Assembly (NCBI GenBank): GCA_945859605.1
Contig: OX243816.1
Location: 43,008,746 to 43,072,745 of the forward strand
Source of the DNA: Lumbricus rubellus
Taxonomy: Eukaryota; Annelida; Clitellata; Crassiclitellata; Lumbricidae
Direction of reading: 5' to 3'
DNA: 64,000 bases
The notes under the pieces were generated by a model, which was given only the letters and a program-made list of their open reading frames with translations, was not told the origin of the DNA and did not search any database. Each line of letters starts with the position of its first letter. The first letter of the stretch is position 1. The translations under genes and the position numbers were made by a program. Positions 55,903 to 64,000 of the stretch are shown in pieces.

Positions 55903-57100
55903 ATGACAGAGACAGGCAGGCAGACAGATAAGCAGATGAACAGGCAAACAGAGACAGACATAGAGAGATGTAGTGAGACAGAGAGATACATAGTGATGCA
56001 GACACACATCCTCCCATACAGTCAGAACGTCAAATTCAGACAGAGAAAGAGAAGGAAACAAAGAGAGAGTGCGAGGGAGGGAGGGATGAACTCCAGTTCC
56101 TTACATCCTTCCAGGCATCCTCCCTCCCTCCATCCATCCTCCCTGGAAGCAGTAAATCAGGTCTACGACAGATATATCATTGACAAAATAACATTTATAG
56201 AACCAGACAGCCATAGAGGCAGACAGACAAGCTTGCACATATATATATATTACATGTATATACACACATACAGATGAAGAGACATGTAGAGGGAGAAAGA
56301 GAGAGAAAGGTTTCGGAGGAGGGAGAGAGAATGAAAGATGGATAGATATATGGAGAGAGTGTATAAAGACTGGTTACCCCAACCGTCAATCCATCATGGC
56401 CGACGGGCCGTGGCCATGGAGTTTCTCCTTCTGCTCTTCCGGTCTCCGCTTCCGCTTCTCTCTCTATATACTATACGCAGCTCAGTGCTACACGCATATA
56501 TCTATCAGCGTGATATATGAATGAGTCACAAAGAGATGCATACACTGACATACAGACACATACGCTCACACAGAGACACACACACACTCACACGTGCATC
56601 TAGACGCACGCATCCATGCACAAAAATATAATTTCTTCATCGCAATTCACTCACACATTCATGCACACTCACACACAAACACACACACGCATGCACACTC
56701 AATGCACGCGCACATGCATACATACACATTTATATGAAGACAAAACAACATAATCTAGCATATCAAACGCCGCAGAAGCATCAAAGAGAGCAAGAAAGAG
56801 ACAGCTGCTGGGATCTATAACAAGTGACGTGTAAATATCAGTCAGAAGTGAAATGAGAAAAGTTTCTGTCGTAACACCTTCTTAAGTAACATTGAAACAT
56901 AATATTACATTAGGCTATAGATAGCCTACACCTTCTTTATTCTGTGCTTTCCGTCACTAAATGACAGTCTGTAAATATAAAACGGAGTTAGAGAAGGCTG
57001 CTGAGTCATGTTTCAAAGCAGATAGAAATATAATACTTGCATTTAACAGATACAAGTTATAATCCACCGTATCTGCATATGACTATAATTTAATACACAT
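55903..57100. other. Microsatellite-rich intergenic, no supported gene
   Basis: GACAGA (55905-55990), CTCC/CATCC (56100-56145), AGAG (56285-56330) and CACA (56540-56710) tracts. A small GC-rich spot at 56395-56450 has an ATG frame but no other support. Confidence 0.5.
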
Positions 57101-57339
57101 TACACCAAATTATTCCTTATTAAACGGTCATATTGGCCTGTATAATGTATATACCAACCGACCAAACTTCTACAAAATCAAATCGATTCGACCATAGCCA
57201 TTGAACCCTCGACCTAATAATTATATATCTATCCATCCATCAGTTTGTGTCGTTCGGCAATGAATGCATTCGCATCGCATTTAACAAAATCCTATCTACA
57301 CAATGTGCATAATTTTACTTATTGCGTTGGCTTTGCGAA

Positions 57340-58390
57340 TACCTTTATACGTAATATATATAATTATATATAATTATATATATTTATATATATATATATT
57401 TATACCGTGCCGGAACACATCACGCCATGGTACATACAATGAAGCTAGCAATTGAGTAAATAAAGAGACACATACTTGAACTTGCATGCGAACTTAAACC
57501 TTCTATTATACGGTTTTAGTGAATTTAACATTTTACGTATCGGAGAAACTTTTTCTGCGTGAGCACAATCATGCAAATCCCTCGTAAATTTCATTCGTGT
57601 ACATCAATATTCATGAGCATAATGAATATGCGTGACTAGCTGTTAATTAATATTCATGATTAGGCTACATCAAATGCGCATAAGCGGCTCATCATTAATA
57701 TTTCTGATGACCTAAAAGTTAAAAACTTTTATAAGCCTAATATGAAATATTTTGGCAACTCTCACCCGTTTCCCCACGCTTTGTCATGCACGCATGCGCA
57801 TATACGCAACAGGAAATTTTCCAGTGATATGTTTTAAGCGTACATCTAAACATACATGCAGACATACTGTCATCCTGGTACTTCAAAAATCTTTACGATC
57901 ACGCTCTGGAGAGTATTGTATATTATTCCAAAAGAACAATGTACGCGAATGCATTGCACCGTATGCATAGTCTATTTTACATACAGAATCACAGAATATA
58001 TATATATATAATTATATAATATTTTTAACATCAATGCGCCCTACTGCAATGCATTCACTATTATCTATTCACGCAATTTGTTCTTTCAGGGTATTATATG
58101 CTATGTATATATAAATATATATACTTCGAAGTTACTCTTTGTATGTATGTATATATATATTTTTACGTTACTGTGTTTGTATAAATATGTGCATAAAAAT
58201 ATATAAGCTTATATATATATTTCGAAGTTACTGTATACATGTATATACATGTACATCTATATTTCGAGGTTGCTGTATATATTTCGAAGTTGCTGTACTG
58301 CATATGCATTAATATATATATTTATATATACATGTACATGTGCATGTATATATGTATAATTTATGGACGTATCAGTGTAATTTATGGCCT
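57340..58390. repeat. AT-rich region with (AT)n runs
   Basis: TATATA runs at 57352-57402, 57996-58020 and 58085-58340, separated by TTCGAAGTTACTGTAT-type words that recur four times (58123-58295). No gene. Confidence 0.7.
57575..57720. promoter_or_regulatory. Cluster of TATTCATGA/TAAT motifs, candidate enhancer
   Basis: CAATATTCATGAG, ATAATGAATATGCG, TTAATTAATATTCATGATTAG and ATCATTAATATTTC occur within 145 bp. These words resemble POU and homeodomain sites. The block is AT-rich but not a simple repeat and lies 12 kb after the Hox gene. Confidence 0.3.
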
Positions 58391-58399
58391 GCCTTAGAG

Positions 58400-59700
58400 T
58401 CGGACGTTTCGACATATAGATTTATTAGCAACGGAAATAGTCAGAAGAACTCTCATGCTGGTCGTCTGCTGTAGAGAACGAAAGAAGAAAACGCGAAGCA
58501 CATCTTCAAACCAATGGAATGCTACACTGTATGTATCATCATCATCGTAGTCACCAATAGACGATGCTCGAGTATTATATGAGACTCTATAATATGCATG
58601 TGCTTATACGCATGGCTGGATATTCATACGGATGCATATGCACTTATAAAATCATATACCTATCATGGATATCCACAGATAGTCTACACTCTACATGCAT
58701 ATAATTCAGAGGTGTTTTCAGCGTGACATCTCGAGAAAATGACAAAGTCTATGCACAGGCCCCAATTTAAAATTTATATAATGTGCATATTCTATGCAGG
58801 AATTGCATTGTATTTAATAACTTTGCTGCATATCGCACTTAGGCATCTGATGCTAGTAGTAATTAGAGTACATGTATATGCAGACCATGTGATATGGTCA
58901 TTTACTTTTTTTTATTCATTTATTAATCCATTCATCCATCCAATAAGTCAATATGTTTCGTTCATTGCTTCGAAAACATATAAAAATACTGTTTTAGCCA
59001 ACATGAAACCATAGAAAGATTATTACTTGGAAACAAACGTCCGACGTTCGTTCATAGTGACTGTTATCCGTATCTAAACCTGATCTAGACTTTACTATAT
59101 CTAATCGAAACCTTATCTGATCTAGATCTATAGCTAGTTCGTGGTTTTATCTTTTCTAAATCTAATCCATTCTATATCCAATCTATATAAAATTTATTCT
59201 TTATCTAAATCTAATCTATATCTAATCCATTCTAAATCTAATCTACATCCAGCCATTTCGCAACATAATGCAATCGAAATCCATTGGAAGAAAATCGTAT
59301 TCAAATACAAAATCTAAAATAAATTAAAATCTATTTTAATCTATAATAAAATATCCAACTTCTATGGCGCCTTTTGAAAATGCACAATCAACCATTCGCA
59401 GTTCCTTTCAAGTGAATCAATGATTATTAATCGGATGGAGAATCATCTGTGATATATATCGCAATGCAATGCATAGGCCTATAATTATATAAACGAAATT
59501 TATATCCTCACACAAAGTCTCCCTTGAAAGACAAGTTAATCAATGGCCCATTATCAATACATTGTTCCCAAGATTATGTCAGAAAAATCCGGGAAGGTCA
59601 ACCCACCCCTCTTCCTGACCCCCCCCCCCCACACACACCCAGGAAACGAGGATACCTTAGATGCGATCAAATCACTTCCGCTCTCACAGATGAGTGATGG
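58400..59700. other. Intergenic, no supported gene
   Basis: AT-rich sequence; 59080-59350 has recurrent ATCTAATC/TCTAAATCTA words (about 11-bp quasi-repeats). No domain-bearing frame. Confidence 0.45.
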
Positions 59701-59713
59701 ATCCTCGAAGATT

Positions 59714-59760
59714 TACATTACATTACATTACATTACATCGCATTACATTACATTACATCG
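59714..59760. repeat. (TTACA)n pentanucleotide repeat
   Basis: About nine ACATT units with two TCGCA variants. Confidence 0.95.
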
Positions 59761-59924
59761 CAGACAACGAAAACGCTAAAGAAAGTTGGCGAAACATTTT
59801 CTTACAGACTACACAATGCACTGCAATTTAATATTTCTTTTATGTAGATCTCATTTTCAAATTCTCCTCATGTAAATATTCAAAAATGTTGAAGGTCCAA
59901 TTCATTCATTCATTCCCAAAACTT

Positions 59925-60040
59925 ATGTAGCGCCCGTTCAAGAAGACTGCTCAGAGGCGCTCCCCGCCCAGCCAAGGCTAAAACGATAGGTCTTAAGCAA
60001 CTGGTAGAAAGCAGGCAAATTATTCCGAGGTAGTGAGCTT
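59925..60040 (-). mobile_element. LINE 3' end (CR1/L2-like), minus strand
   Basis: The minus strand reads LPAFYQLLKTYRFSLGWAG, matching the FKxxLKTYLF end of non-LTR ORF2, followed by GGGGAGCGCCTCTGAGCAG..CTTGAACGGGCGCTACA, the shared LINE/SINE tail. Confidence 0.65.
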
Positions 60041-60879
60041 ACATTTATATTTATTGAACGTTCTGCATGAGTGTTTAAGTGTACGTATACGCATGCTATA
60101 TACATGTATGAGCATGCATGCATGAACGAATGTTTAGCATACAGCGTATAGGCGTATGTGCGTGTGCAGCAATTGTGCACACATGCGTGTACGTTGTATA
60201 CGTTATTGCGTAAGTTTATACACCAGACTGCTTTTTTGCATGGCACTTTTAGTGCAGCCCAAGAAGTATTCAACCATCGCTTAGGAAAGGGTTAAGGTAG
60301 CATGTCAAATTCTGATTATTCTGAATCGCTGATCATGGGCCTAACGTATCAATGCCTAAAAAGTTTTAAGTATACGCTATAGCTATTTGAATCCATCGTA
60401 AACGAAACGAGCATATCCATAAAGCTAAACATCCATACTGACATTTATCTGTAATGGCAAGCTTGAGCTTATAATATTATATATAATATATATATATATA
60501 TTGCAAGTAGGACACAGCGTATTTACGATGTGTACATGTATAAGCGTTCATTGTATATTCCTGCATGTATGTCGATAAAGTGATGTCGCCTACACATAGG
60601 GCCTATATAATATGTTAAATGTATAGCGAATAGTTGTACATATACGTACTTTATAAGTGTATATATAACATATACATATCTTCAAATATATATATATACG
60701 ACAAAGTTATGCACAAATTACAACAGTATATATATATATATATTATATTAATATATAGGCCTATATACATAGTTTATATATATTTATATAAGCTTATGTA
60801 TATAAGACTACAATGTTAGTCACTATTATAACAGATGTATTAGTGAGTCTAAATGCTAATCTTCAACTTGTCTCTCTAC

Positions 60880-61075
60880 GAGTCCCCCAGGATGCCGTGC
60901 GCCACCACACTCACCGCTCATCACTTAAAACCAGGCAATTCAGTGGATACCGCCGAGAGAGAGAGAAGCCTCGCAGTAAATAATTCATCGATAGCGATTG
61001 GCCGCCAACTAAACGAGAAATCCAATTAGAGAAAATGGCGCGCAATAGCCACGGAACTTCGCAACCACAAATCCG
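60880..61075. other. Non-repetitive block in the microsatellite desert
   Basis: About 190 bp of balanced composition with GCGATTGGCCGCC (inverted CCAAT-like), AAAATGGCGCGC (YY1/E2F-like) and TTCATCGATAGCG. Possible conserved regulatory element or exon; nothing decisive. Confidence 0.25.
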
Positions 61076-61120
61076 AATATATGCTCCAATACCACAGCTC
61101 ATTAAAGATAAAACACGTAT

Positions 61121-61121
61121 G

Positions 61122-61200
<79 letters not shown>

Positions 61201-61375
61201 TCAGGCAGGCAGGCAGGCAGCCAGGCAGACAGGCGGGTGGGCGGGCGGACGGATAGATAGATAGATGGATAGATTGGATGGATGTTGGATGGATGGATGG
61301 ATGGATGGATGGATGTTGGATGGATGGATGGATGGATGGATGGATGTTGGATGGATGGATGGATGGATGGATTGA
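61121..61375. repeat. (GGCA)n followed by (GGAT)n array
   Basis: About 26 GGCA units (61121-61231), then GGATGGAT blocks separated by TGTTGGATGGAT every 38 bp or so. Confidence 0.97.
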
Positions 61376-61539
61376 CTGACGGACGGACAGACACACAGAT
61401 ATGGAGACAAAGTGCGTGCAGAAAGGGATAAAGATATGAATTGAGCAAAGTATACAAGTGACACAACATTGGCAAGTGAAGAATGTCTTTCAAGTCGGTG
61501 TCATAATAGATACCATCAACGATATACGCTATAGATCTA

Positions 61540-61582
<43 letters not shown>

Positions 61583-61604
61583 CTATATATACATAACTAG
61601 TCTA

Positions 61605-61880
61605 GTTAGCTACAGCGGTAGGCGAGAGCGGCATTCGTCTGTTGGTTGCAACGGACTGCGGTTCAAGCCACGGATGAGAGTTGACATTAGGAGATTTAGA
61701 TATCTCGGGCTAGCACGTATGGGACGCAGTGGTGCAAGCTGCTGCGGAGCGACCTTGGGCAAGTTGCTTACCCATCATTGTCTGTGAGGAAGGCAATGGG
61801 AAACCACCTCACTCATCTCATCCCCAAGTGGCGCAAGCCATATAGGACCTGTCTGGGGACAGAGAACCATCATCATCATA
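61605..61880 (+). mobile_element. tRNA-derived SINE of a second family (S2)
   Basis: TAGCTACAGCGGTAGGCGAG (A-box-like) and GCGGTTCAAGCCAC (B-box-like), then GACCTTGGGCAAGTTGCTTA and GGGAAACCACCTCACTCATC. It ends in (ATC)n. The body differs from S1 apart from the ACCTTGGGCAAGT word. Confidence 0.75.
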
Positions 61881-61934
61881 TATATATACATACATACATA
61901 AATACGACAAAATGTTATATATATATATATATTT

Positions 61935-62155
61935 GTGGGGCGCGGTGGTGTAGTGGTGGCGTCATTGCCTTGAAGCCGGAAGGTTCGAGGTTCGAATCCA
62001 CCCTCAACCGCGTAGGGACCTTGGGCAAGTCCTTCACTCACAATTGCTCAGCGCTTCGGCGTGAAACTCCGATGCAGTGTCCGCTCTGCATTCGGGAGCG
62101 CCTCTGAGTAGAGAGAGCTTGAAGGGGCGCTATAACAAGTGCACATACAAACAAA
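61935..62155 (+). mobile_element. tRNA-derived SINE S1, full copy
   Basis: GGGGCGCGGTGGTGTAGTGG, GAGGTTCGAATCCACC, TCCGATGCAGTGTCCGCTCT, tail GGGAGCGCCTCTGAGTAGAG..GCTTGAAGGGGCGCTATAAC. Best-preserved copy in the window. Confidence 0.93.
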
Positions 62156-62160
62156 TATAT

Positions 62161-62384
62161 GCATAGGCGTAGATGACATTTCAGGAGGGGGCAAAAGTGT
62201 AACTTTTGCCCAAAAAATCTGACAACCTTTCTTCTTCTTTTTTTTAGTCGTCCGGTCCAAATTGCCCAAAACTTTTAGATAGATTTCTTTTCCTGGTCTA
62301 CTTGCCCGAAAACCAGACTTGCCCGAAATTGGGGGGGGGGGGGGCATTTACCACCCCTATGGACCTCCGTCTCCTACGCCTATG
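62161..62384. mobile_element. Short MITE inserted after the S1 SINE
   Basis: CATAGGCGTAGATGAC at the left and GTCTCCTACGCCTATG at the right are near-perfect inverses; the interior carries a G-homopolymer (62328-62342). No ORF. Confidence 0.65.
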
Positions 62385-62457
62385 TATATAATGCCTCTAT
62401 CGATTCTGAAGACAAAAACGATTCAATGTTCATATAATAATTATATATATATATACA

Positions 62458-63447
62458 CACCGTGAGGCATAAAAAAGGAAGCCCCTAGAAAAATCGTTCT
62501 TATTTTAACAATTTTCGCACAATGTCAATGAAATTCAAGAAAATTATAGCTAAGTAGCAAGCAATGTCAAAAAAGTAAAGTTTTTACAATTTACTGTCCG
62601 CCTTTAGCTTCTACGCATACGCGAAGTCGCTTGCGCCATTCACGCACCACCGAGTCAATAATTCGCTGGTCAAGATCGTTCCAAGCTTGTAGTCACCTTT
62701 TTGCGTCGCTACCCAGCCTGCCTAGTGCATTTCATCTGGTTCACGGACGAAAAATTATTCACAGTTGCTTCTCGTAGCAATACTTAAAATGTAGCAGTTG
62801 GAAATCGAAAGAGAGATAGCCTATTGCAGCCGACCGCCTTTTACGCACACGTCCGACGTTTAGCAAATCTCTGATGGTGTCGGTCGGTGTTTCTTCTCTG
62901 GGGCGCACGTCAATTCACTTTGTTAAACCGGGGGTAAAACTCAATGGCATACAGAGACGTTTTATGTAAGGCCTACCTGAAATTCGAGAACTCTCTGAAC
63001 TTTACATTTTCCTGCAATATGGTTTCCAGCGCACAGAGTTCGAGAAACGGTTGCACTTCTGACGAATGAAACTTCTGACTTCATAATTCCTACATTACGG
63101 CCCCCTAACAGCACACGTCGATTATAGAATACGGGGGATGCATGCATGAGATACCGGTAGTGTACAAAACAAAAGTTCGCGATGTTGAAGATCTTCGTAA
63201 GCGCTTCGAATCATGCAAACTTGGAACGATCTTGACCAGCATATTATTGACTCGGCGGTGCGTGAATGGCTCAAGCGACTTCGCGCATGCGTGGAAGCTA
63301 AAGGCGGACAGTAAATTGTAAAAACTTCAATTTGTTTACATTGTTTGCTATTTAGCTATAATTTTCCTGAATTTCATTGACATTGTGTGAAAATTGTTAA
63401 AATAATAACGACTTTTCTTGGGGCTTCCTTTTTTATGCCTCACGGTG
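62458..63447. mobile_element. Tc1/mariner-type element with foldback left end
   Basis: CACCGTGAGGCATAAAAAAG at the left and its inverse at the right. Inverse identity continues for about 235 bp and includes coding sequence of the transposase C-terminus. TA follows the right end; the left has CA. Confidence 0.9.
62733..63314 (+). pseudogene. Mariner transposase pseudogene
   Basis: Plus-strand pieces in family order: IWFTDEKLFTVA (first catalytic Asp region), SVGVSSLGRTSIHFVKPGVK, AHRVRETVALLTNET then FIIPTLRPPNS (second-Asp region, altered), and WNDLDQHIIDSAVREWLKRL then CVEAKGGQ with a TAA. Frameshifts and stops separate the pieces, and the N-terminal DNA-binding half is absent, its place taken by the inverted C-terminal copy at 62595-62692. 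Confidence 0.85.
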
Positions 63448-63493
63448 TATATAATAAAGCACAATATGCGTTGAGTGTATTTATAAATACTCA

Positions 63494-63531
<38 letters not shown>

Positions 63532-63593
63532 TAAAACAAATGGATATATGCATTAGATCTATATGAATTCGGTCCGGATAAGTCTCTTTCCCT

Positions 63594-63616
63594 GGGGTTT
63601 TCCGGTGGATTTCCCC
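63594..63616. promoter_or_regulatory. Rel/NF-kB-like motif pair
   Basis: GGGGTTTTCC (63594-63603) fits GGGRNWYYCC and is followed by GGATTTCCCC. Could be chance in a C/T-rich block. Confidence 0.15.
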
Positions 63617-63829
63617 TTTTTCGCTGCGTGCAGGCGATCGACTACGCAGGCTGACCTTCTTTGTGCGCCACACCCCACCCTCCCCCCACTCCCCAATCCT
63701 CCCTTCCTCTTTTCCTCCCTTCCTTCTTTCGTTCTGCGTCGCAATTTGAATCCAATATTTCGTTTGTCCCTCTTCGCTTCGAATCGCTTAATGAAGCTTC
63801 GCCGCTTGATGGACTGATGACGAAGAGAA

Positions 63830-64000
63830 TTTGGAGAAGATGGAGGAGAGGAGGTGGAGAGGGAAGAAAGGGAAGAGGAGAAGGTGGAGGTAGAAAGAGA
63901 AGAGGAGGAGATGGAGGAGGAGGAGAAGAGGAGAAGATGGAGAAGATGGAGGATGAAAAGAAAGAGAAGGAGATGGAGGAAGAAAGAGAAGAGGAGGAGA
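63830..64000. repeat. GGA/GAA polypurine tract, cut by window edge
   Basis: Dense GAGGAGAAGATGGAGG-type repeats to the last base. Confidence 0.93.

Noticed and set aside
56395..56520. Small GC-rich ATG frame (MADGPWPWSF..)
   Set aside because: About 40 codons, running into AT repeats, with no splice donor or homology that I recognise.

Overview
This is animal nuclear DNA. It has split genes with GT-AG introns, abundant simple-sequence DNA, tRNA-derived SINEs, LINE 3' ends and DNA transposons. The intergenic DNA is littered with the palindromic word TAGGCCTA. That word, a central Hox gene, a GPI-anchored Ly6 protein and a lifeguard (TMBIM) protein suit a deuterostome invertebrate, most likely an echinoderm. 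The species cannot be fixed from the sequence.

Layout. 0.9-2.3 kb (+): last two exons of a Shisa/WBP1-like single-pass membrane protein with PPxY motifs and an SP-rich tail; its 5' exons lie before the window. 3.6-5.9 kb (-): an intronless 754-residue disordered protein with a myristoylation-type N-terminus, function unknown. 8.1-10.5 kb (+): a complete three-exon, 135-residue, ten-cysteine Ly6/uPAR GPI-anchored protein. 12.0-20.2 kb (-): a complete ten-exon, 285-residue lifeguard/TMBIM protein whose introns carry LINE and SINE debris. 20.8-35 kb: a transposon and satellite block. It holds a 1.3-kb hAT element, a 725-bp Polinton-like derivative with a two-SAP-motif ORF, and a 6.0-kb hAT-like element containing about 57 copies of an 86-bp satellite. 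36.5-38.9 kb: a mariner copy split by a nested 1.3-kb transposon. 41.8-45.3 kb (+): a two-exon Hox gene, best read as Hox5, with a foldback element and SINEs in its intron. 45.3-64 kb: no convincing gene, only microsatellites, a second inverted foldback copy, two more mariner elements, SINEs and a few complex non-repetitive blocks that could be regulatory.

The genes do not form an operon or shared pathway. The most unusual material is the mobile DNA: (i) the satellite array bounded by hAT-type ends with an exact 8-bp target duplication; (ii) short MITEs at 3.2 and 8.3 kb that share the ends of that 6-kb element; (iii) two foldback elements either side of the Hox homeobox exon with rearranged cores; (iv) a mariner whose left end is an inverted copy of its own transposase 3' end; (v) a SINE family that shares its 3' tail with resident LINE 3' ends.

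All calls come from reading the sequence by eye with a supplied list of open reading frames. No alignment or database search was run, so family names rest on recognised motifs.
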